From Sva-07 sp963715285 (GTDB taxonomy: Bacteria > Actinomycetota > Acidimicrobiia > Acidimicrobiales > Ilumatobacteraceae): DNA of 64,000 nt. The stretch covers positions 124,001-188,000 of the forward strand of contig CAVQRU010000010.1 of assembly GCA_963715285.1 (NCBI GenBank). Reading direction: 5' to 3'. The number at the start of each line of letters is the position of its first letter. The first letter of the stretch is position 1. The notes beneath the pieces were generated by a model, which was not told the origin of the DNA, searched no databases, and was given only the letters and a program-made list of their open reading frames with translations. The translations under genes and the position numbers were made by a program. Shown in pieces: positions 1 to 7,777 of this stretch.

Positions 1-207
1 GGCGAACAGCACGTCGAAGCGCTCCATCCGCTCTCCGTCCTCGAACTCGTTCGCTGCGATGCCCTGGCGGACACGGTCGGTGACCGCTCGGTACACGACG
101 GCGAAGTAGCCACAGGGGTCCTTGGTGTCGAGGCAGCGGTCGATCTCGACGTCCAGTGCTGCGATCGCCTCGTCGATCGATTCGACGCCCGGACGGTCGC
201 TGGCCAC
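1..207 (-). CDS. DUF5995 family protein, N-terminal part (runs off the window)
   Basis: Only the first 69 codons are present. The protein starts from GTG at 207 and reads MASDRPGVESIDEAI, then a segment with CGYFAVVYRAVTDRV and MERFDVLFA. This is the typical opening of the actinobacterial DUF5995 family, whose biochemical role is unknown. The GTG start is chosen because a TACATT -10 box ends six bases before it, giving a leaderless transcript. It is divergent from the gene at 241, with 33 bp between the two starts. The family call is from recognised sequence pattern. Confidence 0.7.
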   Translation of the reverse strand, partial: MASDRPGVESIDEAIAALDVEIDRCLDTKDPCGYFAVVYRAVTDRVRQGIAANEFEDGERMERFDVLFA

Positions 208-213
208 TCGGCC

Positions 214-219
214 AATGTA
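214..219 (-). promoter_or_regulatory. -10 box of a leaderless promoter (TACATT)
   Basis: TACATT on the minus strand is followed by six bases and the GTG start at 207, so transcription should begin at or next to the start codon. Confidence 0.5.
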
Positions 220-240
220 GGCGGCAGGCCATCTGCCAGG

Positions 241-1134
241 ATGATGCCGATGGCTGCGAACGGACCTCGGCTCGTGTTGGCGGAGCTGATCGACCTCCCG
301 GTCGTGGAGGCGTCCGGCGTCGCCGTGCGACGGATGGATCGTGGCTCGGTGGTGTTGGTGGTCGGCGACCGAACTGCTGAGATCGGCGTCTGCCCGATCG
401 CTGACGACGGCTCGCTGGCCGACTGGACGGTCCTCGATCTCGCCGAGCTTCCCGGCTGGCCGCTTCCACCGGGTGACAGTCAGCTCGAGGCGATCGCCGC
501 CGATGGTGGATCGCTGGTTGCGCTGCTGTCCGAGGACCCGCCCGTCGTGCTCGTCGCCGACACCGTCACCCGTCGACTGCGCGCCACGATCGAGCTCACG
601 GCCCCGGCGGGGTCGGTGCTCGACGGTCAGTGGGACGACGCATCGTCGCGGGGCGAAGGTCTCGTCTTCCTGCGTGGCGGTCGACTGTTGGTTGCCCAGG
701 AGAAGCGACCGCGGGCCCTCGTCGAGTTCGGCCCCGCCGGCACCGCGGCGCAGGGACTGTCGCAGGACGACCTCCTCCGGCCCGGCGAATCGTGGGAGGC
801 GCCGAATGGGCCGGTCGTCTTCGTGCCGCTGTCGATGTGGAAACTGAAGGGCAAGGCCAAGAAGGCGCTCGGCGACATCAGCTCGATCGGCACGGACTCG
901 GAGGGGAACCTCTGGTTGCTCAGCGACAAGTCGCGTCGGGTGGGACGCCTCGGTCTCGACGTTCGATTGCGTCCGGACGACGACGAGGTGCGCGACCTCG
1001 ACGAGATCTGGGACCTTCCCGACGGCGCCGTGAAGCCCGAGGGGATCGCGGCACTCGGCGACGGCCGGGTGCTGGTGGCGATGGACACCGGATCGACCAC
1101 GGGCAACGGCATGATCGTCACCCGCCCGGCCTGA
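241..1134 (+). CDS. SdiA-regulated/phytase-like beta-propeller protein
   Basis: About 297 residues without signal peptide or membrane segment. It contains repeated blade-like stretches of the form (Q)LEAIAADGGSLVAL, GEGLVFLRGGRLLVA, ISSIGTDSEGNLWLLSDK and KPEGIAALGDGRVLVAMD. These resemble SdiA-regulated or phytase-like beta-propellers, which have varied or unknown substrates. Three ATGs compete as start (241, 244, 250); a CAGGAT hexamer seven bases before 250 could make that one a leaderless start. Function is not assigned. Confidence 0.6.
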   Translation: MMPMAANGPRLVLAELIDLPVVEASGVAVRRMDRGSVVLVVGDRTAEIGVCPIADDGSLADWTVLDLAELPGWPLPPGDSQLEAIAADGGSLVALLSEDPPVVLVADTVTRRLRATIELTAPAGSVLDGQWDDASSRGEGLVFLRGGRLLVAQEKRPRALVEFGPAGTAAQGLSQDDLLRPGESWEAPNGPVVFVPLSMWKLKGKAKKALGDISSIGTDSEGNLWLLSDKSRRVGRLGLDVRLRPDDDEVRDLDEIWDLPDGAVKPEGIAALGDGRVLVAMDTGSTTGNGMIVTRPA

Positions 1135-1192
1135 CCTCCGCTGCCGCCGGGCCGGTGTGGGCTCGGTACGGTCGGCGCCGGAGGTGCCCACC

Positions 1193-2143
1193 ATGACGTT
1201 CACACACGAGTCGACGACCGACGAGGTGCTCGACGGCCTCGACCTGTCCGGCAGGCGCATCGTCGTCACGGGCGCGGCGAGCGGGTTGGGGGAGGAGTCG
1301 ACGCGGGCGCTCGCTGCCCACGGGGCCTCGGTGCTGATGCTCGCGCGCGACCCCGCGAAGAACGAGGAGGCGGCTGCCCGTGTCCGAGCCGAGGTGCCCG
1401 ACGCCGAACTGTCGCTCGACACGCTCGATCTCGCCGACCTGGCCAGCATCCGATCGTTTGCAGCCCGCTTCCTCGATGCCGGTGAGCCGATCGACGTGTT
1501 GATGAACAACGCAGGCGTGATGGCCTGCCCGTTCGGGCACACCGCCGACGGCTTCGAGATGCAGTTCGGCACGAACCACCTCGGCCACTTCGAACTGACG
1601 CGCCTGCTGACCCCGGCGTTCGTCGCCGGCAACGCCCCGCGCATCGTCAACCTGTCGTCGGCGGCGCACGGCATCTCCGACGTCGACCTCGACGACCCGA
1701 ACTTCGAGCACACCGACTACGACGCCTGGATCTCCTACGGGCGCTCGAAGTCGGCGAACGCATTGCACGCGCTCGCCCTCGCGAACCGCCTCGCCGACGA
1801 CGGCGTGCTCGCGTTCTCGGTGCACCCCGGCGGCATCATGACCAACCTCGGTCGCCACCTGAACGACGACCTGATGCAGCAGATGATGACCCGGGCGAAG
1901 GAGCGTGCCGAGAAGGCCGGTGAGTCCGGTGGTATGCAGTTCAAGTCGATCCCGCAGGGTGCGGCGACGCAGGTGTGGGCGGCGACGTCGCCGGATCTCG
2001 TCGACCACAGCGGCGCCTACCTCGCCGACTGTGGGCTCGGCGTCGAAGGAGGCAACATCGGCCGCAACGGCTTCGAGCCGTACATCACCGACGCCGGCAC
2101 CGCCGACCACCTCTGGGATCTCAGCGAACGCCTCCTCGCCTGA
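1193..2143 (+). CDS. Short-chain dehydrogenase/reductase
   Basis: A 316-residue classical SDR oxidoreductase. The Rossmann cofactor motif TGAASGLG is at residues 26-33, NNAG at 105-108, the active-site serine region NLSSAAHG near 153-160, and the catalytic YGRSK at 182-186. The extended C-terminal half resembles retinol dehydrogenase/WWOX-like SDRs that use NADP(H) on hydrophobic alcohols or ketones; the substrate is unknown. The start at 1193 is chosen for GGAGGT seven bases upstream. The last codons are partly duplicated just after the stop (see 2104-2157). Confidence 0.85.
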   Translation: MTFTHESTTDEVLDGLDLSGRRIVVTGAASGLGEESTRALAAHGASVLMLARDPAKNEEAAARVRAEVPDAELSLDTLDLADLASIRSFAARFLDAGEPIDVLMNNAGVMACPFGHTADGFEMQFGTNHLGHFELTRLLTPAFVAGNAPRIVNLSSAAHGISDVDLDDPNFEHTDYDAWISYGRSKSANALHALALANRLADDGVLAFSVHPGGIMTNLGRHLNDDLMQQMMTRAKERAEKAGESGGMQFKSIPQGAATQVWAATSPDLVDHSGAYLADCGLGVEGGNIGRNGFEPYITDAGTADHLWDLSERLLA

Positions 2144-2157
2144 CGACCACCTCTGGG
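2104..2157. repeat. Direct 14-bp repeat across the 3' end of the SDR gene
   Basis: CGACCACCTCTGGG occurs at 2104-2117 inside the coding end and again at 2144-2157 directly after the stop codon, a 40-bp offset. It looks like a small tandem duplication of the gene end. Confidence 0.75.
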
Positions 2158-2218
2158 GTCAGACCCGTGTGGTGACCGGCTCGCTCGATCCCCTCGCTCG
2201 ATTCCCTCGCTGATCCCC

Positions 2219-2881
2219 TCAGGGGGTGACGCCGTTGTCGGCGAGGAAGTCGAGCGTGCGGCCGAGCGCGATCGCGGCGGAGCGGGCGTCGTAGGACTCG
2301 CGGGCGTCGCAGCTGAATCCGTGCTCGGCGCCCGGGTACACGTGCACCGGTACGTCGGGATGCGCGGCGGCGATCGCCTGCACCTGGTCGAGGGGGATGC
2401 CGTGGTCGAGTTCGCCGAAGTGGAGCATCGTCGGCACCTGGGGTTCGCGATCGTTCATGCCGAACACCTGGCCGCCGTAGTAGCCGACCGCGGCGGCGAT
2501 CGGCAGCTCGCAGGCCGAGATCCAGGCGAGGCTGCCGCCGAAGCAGTACCCGATCACGGCCACCGGTCCCGTCTCGGCGACGTGGTCGACCGCCGCGGCG
2601 ACGTCGAGCATCGCCGGGTCGAAGGCGATCTGCATCGCCAGCTCGATGCCGCGTGTGCGGCCCTCGTCGTCGTAGCCGAGCTCGACGCCGGTCTCGCCGC
2701 GGTCGAACAGCGCCGGAGCGATCGCGCGATACCCGAACTCGGCGTACCGGTCGACGACCGAGCGGATGTGCGCGTTGACGCCGAAGATCTCCTGCACGAT
2801 CACGATCGACGCCCCGGCACCCTCGGGGTGCACCTCGTAGGCATCGAGTTCGTGTCCGTCGCTGGCGGTGAGGCGTGTCAT
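2219..2881 (-). CDS. Dienelactone hydrolase family protein
   Basis: A 220-residue cytoplasmic alpha/beta hydrolase. Family signatures are VQEIFGVN (residues 29-36), the nucleophile elbow GYCFGG with Cys113, Asp159 in HFGELDHGIP and His187 in GAEHGFSCD, i.e. the Cys-Asp-His triad of dienelactone hydrolases. These open cyclic esters in aromatic degradation, but many members have other ester substrates. ATG 2881 is chosen over earlier in-frame codons because TACCGT ends six bases before it. The gene is convergent with the SDR gene. Confidence 0.85.
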   Translation of the reverse strand: MTRLTASDGHELDAYEVHPEGAGASIVIVQEIFGVNAHIRSVVDRYAEFGYRAIAPALFDRGETGVELGYDDEGRTRGIELAMQIAFDPAMLDVAAAVDHVAETGPVAVIGYCFGGSLAWISACELPIAAAVGYYGGQVFGMNDREPQVPTMLHFGELDHGIPLDQVQAIAAAHPDVPVHVYPGAEHGFSCDARESYDARSAAIALGRTLDFLADNGVTP

Positions 2882-2887
2882 GCGCAG

Positions 2888-2893
2888 ACGGTA
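2888..2893 (-). promoter_or_regulatory. -10 box TACCGT, leaderless promoter
   Basis: The box ends six bases before the ATG at 2881 of the dienelactone hydrolase gene. Confidence 0.55.
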
Positions 2894-2950
2894 GAACACC
2901 CGTCGGACTCCGATCGCACCCGCTCAGCTGCCCGCCCCGCCCCACACCCG

Positions 2951-3000
2951 GTTTGCGTCGCGATCTCGGTGACCCGGCCCAACCGGAATGCAACGCAAAC
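2951..3000 (-). repeat. 50-bp palindromic repeat (R50), copy 1, reverse orientation
   Basis: It begins GTTTGCGTCGCGATC and ends GCAACGCAAAC, forming an imperfect hairpin. It has exactly the same length and ends as six copies at 30184-30924, but the inner GGGTCACC element is in reverse orientation. It lies between the dienelactone hydrolase and DUF167 genes, upstream of the former. Confidence 0.85.
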
Positions 3001-3038
3001 GGTCGCGGGCGCGGAGTTCGTCGCGTCTCGAACCGTCG

Positions 3039-3362
3039 TCACGCCCCCGGGAGGCCCTGCATCCGTTCGTCGAGGATCCGGGCGGCGGTGGTGACGTCGG
3101 GGCCGTCGATGCGAAGTCGCTTGTGGCGGCTGGAGCCGCCCGAACGCACCGTCACGGCACCGGAACGCACGCCGAACACGTCGGCGACGAACGCGACGAG
3201 CGCTTCGTTCGCCCGGTCGTCAGTGGGTGGCGCGGCCACTCTGATCTTCACGGCGTCGCCGTGTCGGCCGACGATCTCGGTCCGGCGCGCGTTCGGCTGG
3301 GCGTGCACGGTGAGCATCACACCGCCATCGGTGGCATGCAGCTCCGGTCGGTCGGTCGCCAC
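3039..3362 (-). CDS. DUF167 (YggU-like) family protein
   Basis: A 107-residue protein with the DUF167 pattern LTVHAQPNARRTEIVG, VKIRVAAPPTDDRANEAL and RSGGSSRHKRLRIDG. The family has a small alpha/beta fold of unknown molecular function. The GTG start at 3362 lies two bases after the stop of the upstream acyl-CoA dehydrogenase-like gene, so the two are probably coupled. A methionine about 15 codons in is an alternative start. Confidence 0.8.
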   Translation of the reverse strand: MATDRPELHATDGGVMLTVHAQPNARRTEIVGRHGDAVKIRVAAPPTDDRANEALVAFVADVFGVRSGAVTVRSGGSSRHKRLRIDGPDVTTAARILDERMQGLPGA

Positions 3363-3364
3363 CG

Positions 3365-4423
3365 TCAGACCGATCGCAGCGTGGCTGCCCGGCCGTCGGC
3401 GGTCTGGGCCTGGATGACGTAGAAGTCGGCCTCGCGGGCGAGGCGCTGGGCGGGATGGTCGAGATCCATCGCCCGTCCACCGGTGGCGGCGATCAATGCG
3501 GTGGTCGCCCGTCTGGCCAGATCGAGACACGCCGCTCGATGATCGCTTGCCGCCGCGATGTGCGATTCGATGTCGTCGCTCGGACTGGCGCCGACGAGCG
3601 CGTCGTCGCGTCTCCAGGCCGCCGCGAGTTCCTCGCGGAGTCGGTGGGCCGCGCGGCACGCATCGTCGTCGGTGGCGTCGAGCAGCCGGACTGCTCGCTC
3701 GGCCACCCCGAGCACTGCCGGCTGGCCCGTGGCGGCGCGCACACGATCGGTCGCCCGCCAGCTGGCTGCGTCCTCGATCGTGACCACCTGGTCTGCTGCG
3801 ATCGTGCACCCGTCGAAGGTGACAGCGACCGTGCCGGTGGCGCCGAACACCGGCAGCGCGAGCGGCGTCGCGGTGACGCCGGTGGTGGCCGACGCCGGGA
3901 TCATCGACCACACGAGTTCACCGGTCGCGGTCTCGGCCGCCACGCAGAACCGATCGGCGATGCCCCACGACGTGACCCAGGGTGCATGCCCGTCGAGTCG
4001 CCACCCGCCGTCGCCGTGCGGTGTCGCGACGATCGCGGGCGGACCCGCGCGGCGAACGTGAGCGAACGCGACGCCGGCGATCAGCTCGCCGGCGCACGAT
4101 CGACCGAGCAGTTCGTCGACGAGCGCAGTGTTCGGCGACGACCGAACCGATCGGACCACACCGAGGTGCTGCACCCACACGAAGAACGTGGCACCGCACC
4201 CGCTGCCCACCGAGGCGATCACACGGCGAGCGCTGAGCGGATCGAGGTCGCTCCCGCCGTGCGACGACGGCCCGCTGATTCCGAACAGCCCGGCGTCGGC
4301 GAGGGCGCGGAGACCGTCGTGAGGCGTCGCCACCCCGCGATCGACGTCCTGCGCCCGCGGGAACAGCACCGTGTCGGCGATCGCTCGTGCGCGCTCGATC
4401 ACGGCCGCCGCGTCTGGATCCAT
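3365..4423 (-). CDS. Acyl-CoA dehydrogenase-like flavoprotein
   Basis: A 352-residue protein with the overall pattern of acyl-CoA dehydrogenases: N-terminal helical part with GLFGISGPSSHGGSDL, middle part with GWRLDGHAPWVTSWG and FDGCTIAADQVV, and a C-terminal four-helix part ending FYVIQAQTADGRAATL. Family members oxidise acyl-CoA or related substrates with FAD; the catalytic base is not evident and the protein is slightly short, so the substrate is uncertain. ATG 4423 has GACACT seven bases upstream, a weak leaderless promoter. It is followed two bases later by the DUF167 gene. Confidence 0.75.
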   Translation of the reverse strand: MDPDAAAVIERARAIADTVLFPRAQDVDRGVATPHDGLRALADAGLFGISGPSSHGGSDLDPLSARRVIASVGSGCGATFFVWVQHLGVVRSVRSSPNTALVDELLGRSCAGELIAGVAFAHVRRAGPPAIVATPHGDGGWRLDGHAPWVTSWGIADRFCVAAETATGELVWSMIPASATTGVTATPLALPVFGATGTVAVTFDGCTIAADQVVTIEDAASWRATDRVRAATGQPAVLGVAERAVRLLDATDDDACRAAHRLREELAAAWRRDDALVGASPSDDIESHIAAASDHRAACLDLARRATTALIAATGGRAMDLDHPAQRLAREADFYVIQAQTADGRAATLRSV

Positions 4424-4475
4424 GGGGACCAGTGTCGCATCGTCGCTCGGCACCGCACGGTTCGTACCCGGCCGG

Positions 4476-4481
4476 TACGGT
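4476..4481 (+). promoter_or_regulatory. -10 box TACGGT, leaderless promoter
   Basis: The box ends seven bases before ATG 4489 of the methyltransferase-like gene. Confidence 0.6.
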
Positions 4482-4488
4482 CCGGGCG

Positions 4489-5127
4489 ATGGCGAACGAG
4501 CAGGTGTTCCCGCCCGGGTTCTTCGATCGTGCCGACGAGTCGCCCGACGCGATCTTCTACGTTCCCGAGCGGCTGGTGACCCACATCGACGACCGGGCGA
4601 TCGCTGCCGTCGGCGAGCTCTACGACGAGTTGGAGTTGACGGGCGACGTGCTCGACGTCTGTTCGTCGTGGGTGTCCCACTTCCGCACCCCACCCCGTCG
4701 GCTCGTGGTGATGGGGATGAACGAGGCCGAGCTCCGGGCCAACGCCATGGCGTCGAGCCGGGTGGTGAAGGACCTCAACGTCGATCCGACGCTGCCGTTC
4801 GACGACGCGACCTTCGACGCCGTCACCTGTTGCGTCTCGGTCGACTACCTCACGCGCCCGCTCGAGGTGTTCGCCGAGGTTGCCCGCGTGCTCCGGCCCG
4901 GCGGTCCGTTCGTGACGACCTTCTCGAACCGCTGCTTCCCGACCAAGGCGATCCGGGGTTGGCTGTCGACCGACGACGAGGGCCATTGCGCGATCGTCGC
5001 GACCTATTTCGAGCTGACCGACGGCTTCGGGCCGGCCACGGTCGAGCTCCGCAATCCCGGCGCCCGCACCGATCCGCTCTACGCGGTGGTCGCCCGGCGT
5101 TCGACCGAGCCGCTCCGGCCCCGCTGA
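4489..5127 (+). CDS. Class I SAM-dependent methyltransferase-like protein
   Basis: A 212-residue protein. GDVLDVCSSWVSH is the motif I region, with the usual glycines degenerate; LPFDDATFDAVTCCVS and ARVLRPGGPFVTTFSNR match motifs II-III of type 11 methyltransferases. The N-terminal FFDRADESPDAIFY and LVTHIDDRAI recur in actinobacterial and plant relatives. The acceptor is unknown. The start follows from the TACGGT box. Confidence 0.7.
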   Translation: MANEQVFPPGFFDRADESPDAIFYVPERLVTHIDDRAIAAVGELYDELELTGDVLDVCSSWVSHFRTPPRRLVVMGMNEAELRANAMASSRVVKDLNVDPTLPFDDATFDAVTCCVSVDYLTRPLEVFAEVARVLRPGGPFVTTFSNRCFPTKAIRGWLSTDDEGHCAIVATYFELTDGFGPATVELRNPGARTDPLYAVVARRSTEPLRPR

Positions 5128-5130
5128 TCC

Positions 5131-5178
5131 GCACGGTCGCCGGTCCATACGGTCGCCGGTCTGCACGGTCGCTGATTC
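5131..5178. repeat. 16-bp tandem repeat, three units
   Basis: Units CGCACGGTCGCCGGTC, CATACGGTCGCCGGTC and TGCACGGTCGCTGATT follow directly after the stop of the methyltransferase gene and lead into the 47-bp palindrome at 5181. Confidence 0.85.
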
Positions 5179-5180
5179 GT

Positions 5181-5227
5181 GTCTGAGCGGAACTGGTCGC
5201 GGCATGTGCAACCGATTCCGCCGAGAG
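5181..5227 (+). repeat. 47-bp palindromic repeat (R47), copy 1
   Basis: It starts GTCTGAGCGGAA and ends ATTCCGCCGAGAG. It aligns without gaps with the elements at 6665, 34090 and 34188. The arms TGAGCGGAA and TTCCGCCGA pair imperfectly, so it is a hairpin-forming intergenic element. Confidence 0.8.
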
Positions 5228-5233
5228 TCGTCG

Positions 5234-5261
5234 TGGCCGGTGGCCGGTGGCCGGTGGCCGG
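5234..5261. repeat. 7-bp tandem repeat TGGCCGG, four units
   Basis: A simple tandem array just past the 3' end of the LysR gene, next to the R47 palindrome. Confidence 0.85.
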
Positions 5262-5276
5262 TGGGCGTCGAAGCCG

Positions 5277-6260
5277 TCAGGCCGACGCGGCCCGTGCTCG
5301 TGAGCGACCGGCGCGACGTCGGGGTGCCGGCGCGTGGGCGTCGAGTTCGGCGAAACGCTGGGCGACCTGGCCGCTGACCTCGACCGCCAGCTCGATGAAC
5401 CGCTCGGCTGCCGGCGACAGCGTGTGTCCTGCCCGCCAGGCGATCGAGATCTCGCGTCCGGCGAATGCGGGCACCAACGGGTGCAGGCTCACCCGGGGAT
5501 CCTCCGGCTCGGTACACAGCAACGGCAGCACGGCGACGCCCATCCCGGCGCGGACCATGGCGGCGACCGTGCTGTTGTCGTTCGAGCGGAACACGTAGCT
5601 CGGCTCCACGCCCGCCGACCGCAGCCCCGCCTCGTTGAGGAGCTGGCACGAGTTCTCGTGTTGGCCGATCAGCGGTTCCTCGCCCGCCGCGCTGACCGGC
5701 ACCGGGCCGGGCGGGAACTGACCCGGACGGGCGAGCAGGCGGAACGGATCGTTGAGGAGGTGGCGGGTGTCGAACACCGGATCGACATCGCCGACGACGA
5801 AGCTCAGATCGAGGTCGCCCGACTCGAGTCGGTCGTGGAGGACCTCGTCGTAGTCGCTCTCGAATGCCACGATCTCGAGGTTCGGAAGCTCGCGCCGCAT
5901 CGCGCCGATCAGCTGCGGCAGCACGGTGTTGGAGATGCTCTGGAAGGTGCCGACGCGCAGCCGGCCCGCATCGCCCGCCTCGAACCGGTCGAGGTCGTCG
6001 GCGATCCGGTCGAGCTGGGCCAGGAGCGAACGGCCGTGCTCGAGGAGGTGCGCGCCGAGCGGGGTCAGCTCGACCGGCCTCGGCCCACCCGGACGGTCGA
6101 AGACCTTGGCACCGATGACCCGCTCGAGCGCTGCGATCTGCTGGCTGACCGCCGACTGCGTGTACCCCAGCCGCTCCGCGGCGCGTCCGAACGTGCCCTC
6201 GACGGCAACGGCGTCGAAGGTGACGATCAGGCGCATGTCGAGGTCGCGGAGCGAAGGCAT
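5277..6260 (-). CDS. LysR-family transcriptional regulator
   Basis: A 327-residue LTTR. Its N-terminal winged helix (residues 1-65) has GTFGRAAERLGYTQSAVSQQIAALE; the effector-binding domain runs from GRLRVGTFQS near residue 98 to about 300. The C-terminal tail is Arg/Ala-rich and low complexity. It is divergent from the small gene at 6338, and the intergenic region holds a near-perfect T-N11-A box (6264-6282), so autoregulation and control of the 6338 gene are likely. The effector is unknown. Confidence 0.88.
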   Translation of the reverse strand: MPSLRDLDMRLIVTFDAVAVEGTFGRAAERLGYTQSAVSQQIAALERVIGAKVFDRPGGPRPVELTPLGAHLLEHGRSLLAQLDRIADDLDRFEAGDAGRLRVGTFQSISNTVLPQLIGAMRRELPNLEIVAFESDYDEVLHDRLESGDLDLSFVVGDVDPVFDTRHLLNDPFRLLARPGQFPPGPVPVSAAGEEPLIGQHENSCQLLNEAGLRSAGVEPSYVFRSNDNSTVAAMVRAGMGVAVLPLLCTEPEDPRVSLHPLVPAFAGREISIAWRAGHTLSPAAERFIELAVEVSGQVAQRFAELDAHAPAPRRRAGRSRARAASA

Positions 6261-6263
6261 TGA

Positions 6264-6282
6264 ACATCAGCATAACTGATGT
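6264..6282. promoter_or_regulatory. LysR-type operator (T-N11-A dyad)
   Basis: ACATCAG-CATAA-CTGATGT is a perfect 7-bp inverted repeat containing T-N11-A. It lies in an unusually AT-rich stretch between the LysR start and the divergent gene, four bases upstream of the LysR start codon. Confidence 0.75.
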
Positions 6283-6325
6283 ATATGAGAAGAAAGCATC
6301 GCTAGTGATTGACCTCGCCCGTTCG

Positions 6326-6331
6326 TAGGTT
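6326..6331 (+). promoter_or_regulatory. -10 box TAGGTT, leaderless promoter
   Basis: The box ends six bases before ATG 6338 of the small conserved-looking gene. Confidence 0.6.
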
Positions 6332-6337
6332 GAAGTC

Positions 6338-6634
6338 ATGGAAACGAACCCCACTCGCCAACTTCTCGACCGGTTCTCCGACGCCATCGAGGTCGCGGGG
6401 ATCGAGGCCGTACCCGCCGAGGTGATGATCTCGTTCGTCGAGGTCGCCCGCTCGGTCGACGCCAGCCCTGTCGCGATCGGCGTGCTCGCCGACCCGACCG
6501 AGCCGGCCGTCGCCCGCGAGCGCGCCTTCTGCAAGCTGTCGATCCAGGTCGTCGGTCGCGAGGATCGCCTCGCAGCTCCGCGGACGCTCTCCGAGATCGT
6601 CTGGCCGAGCCGCCGGACCCTGCTCCCCGCCTGA
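6338..6634 (+). CDS. Hypothetical protein, 98 aa, probable LysR target
   Basis: I do not recognise a family. The protein has no signal peptide or membrane helix; it has one central hydrophobic stretch (EVMISFVEVARSV) and a basic tail (WPSRRTLLPA). It is supported by GC-rich codon use, the TAGGTT box six bases before ATG, and a divergent arrangement with the LysR gene whose operator lies between them. It may therefore be the main target of that regulator. Confidence 0.6.
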   Translation: METNPTRQLLDRFSDAIEVAGIEAVPAEVMISFVEVARSVDASPVAIGVLADPTEPAVARERAFCKLSIQVVGREDRLAAPRTLSEIVWPSRRTLLPA

Positions 6635-6664
6635 CGGGCCGACCGCAGCGTCGGGCCCGTTCGA

Positions 6665-6711
6665 CTCCGGGCGGATCTGGTTGCAGCTGTCGGAACACGT
6701 TCCGCTGAGAC
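6665..6711 (-). repeat. 47-bp palindromic repeat (R47), copy 2, reverse orientation
   Basis: Read on the minus strand it begins GTCTCAGCGGAA and contains CAACCAGATCCGCC near its end. It matches copies 3 and 4 best and has the same 47-bp length. It lies between the hypothetical gene and glutaminase. Confidence 0.8.
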
Positions 6712-6739
6712 TCGCAGGGAGGCCGCGGTGCCGGCGTCG

Positions 6740-6745
6740 TACGCT
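6740..6745 (+). promoter_or_regulatory. -10 box TACGCT, leaderless promoter
   Basis: The box ends six bases before ATG 6752 of the glutaminase gene. Confidence 0.55.
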
Positions 6746-6751
6746 GCGGCC

Positions 6752-7720
6752 ATGGTCGATGTCGAGGAGCGTGAGATCCGGCGGGCGTGGTTCGAGCAGG
6801 CGTGCGTCGAGTTGCACGAACGGTTCGGGCCGCTGACGGAGGGCGAGCCGGCGTCGTACATCCCGGAGCTCGCCGACGTCGATCCCGACCGGTTCGCCAT
6901 CGCCGCGATGACCACCGATGGCGAGCACATCGGGGTGGGCGATGTCGAGCAGACCTTCACGATCCAGTCGATCTCCAAGCTGCTGATGTACGGCCTCGCG
7001 CTCGAGATGCACGGCCGCGACCGTGTGCTCGAACGTGTCGGCGTGGCGCCGACCGGCGATGCCTTCAATGCGATCGAGCTCGACGACGCCACCAACCGCG
7101 CGCCGAATCCGATGGTCAACGCCGGCGCGATCGCGATCACCGACCTGGTGGTCGGCGGCTCGGTCGAGGAAGGCGTCGAGGAGATGCGGTCGATGTTCGA
7201 GCGGTACCTCGGCCGTCGACCGGAGATCGATCGGGCGGTCTGGGCGTCGGAACAACGCACAGGCAACCGCAACCGGGCCATCGCTTACCTGATGCTGAGC
7301 CGAGGGATCATCGGCGATGCCGTCGAGGTCACCCTCGACCTCTACTTCGGGCAGTGCTCGGTACTGGTCACCGCCAGCGATCTCGCGGTCATCGGCTCCA
7401 CGATCGCGAACCACGGTGTCCATCCGATCACCGGTGACCAGGTGGTGCCCCGTGAGGTGACGCGGGACATGCTGACCGTGGCCCTGACGTGCGGGATGTA
7501 CAACTACGCCGGCGAGTGGGCCTACTCCGTCGGGATCCCCGCGAAGAGCGGCGTGGGCGGCGGCATCCTCGGGATGCTGCCCGGGGTGGGCGGGATGGCC
7601 ACGTTCTCGCCCCGGCTCGACGGGATCGGCAACAGCGTGCGTGGCCTGCGCGTGTTCGAGGAACTCTCGCAACGCTTCGACATGCATCTGTTCGACCCCG
7701 ACCGCCCCTGGCGTCGCTGA
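6752..7720 (+). CDS. glsA: Glutaminase A
   Basis: A 322-residue serine-type glutaminase hydrolysing glutamine to glutamate and ammonia in the cytoplasm. It has the beta-lactamase-like fold signatures TIQSISK (Ser73 and Lys76 catalytic), APNPMVNAGAI, LDLYFGQCSVLVT and AKSGVGGGILG. Length and motif order match the GlsA/GlsB family with no extra domain. The start follows from the TACGCT box. It stands alone between R47 copy 2 and the convergent STAND regulator. Confidence 0.93.
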   Translation: MVDVEEREIRRAWFEQACVELHERFGPLTEGEPASYIPELADVDPDRFAIAAMTTDGEHIGVGDVEQTFTIQSISKLLMYGLALEMHGRDRVLERVGVAPTGDAFNAIELDDATNRAPNPMVNAGAIAITDLVVGGSVEEGVEEMRSMFERYLGRRPEIDRAVWASEQRTGNRNRAIAYLMLSRGIIGDAVEVTLDLYFGQCSVLVTASDLAVIGSTIANHGVHPITGDQVVPREVTRDMLTVALTCGMYNYAGEWAYSVGIPAKSGVGGGILGMLPGVGGMATFSPRLDGIGNSVRGLRVFEELSQRFDMHLFDPDRPWRR

Positions 7721-7777
7721 GGCGGTCGAACCTTCGCCGTCGTCCGAGGCGCTGAGGCAACCGGCTTCGGTCGGGGT

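Noticed and set aside
2215..2227. CCCC-TCA-GGGGG hairpin between the SDR and dienelactone hydrolase genes as terminator
   Set aside because: The stem is only four to five base pairs and partly inside the coding end, too weak to claim.
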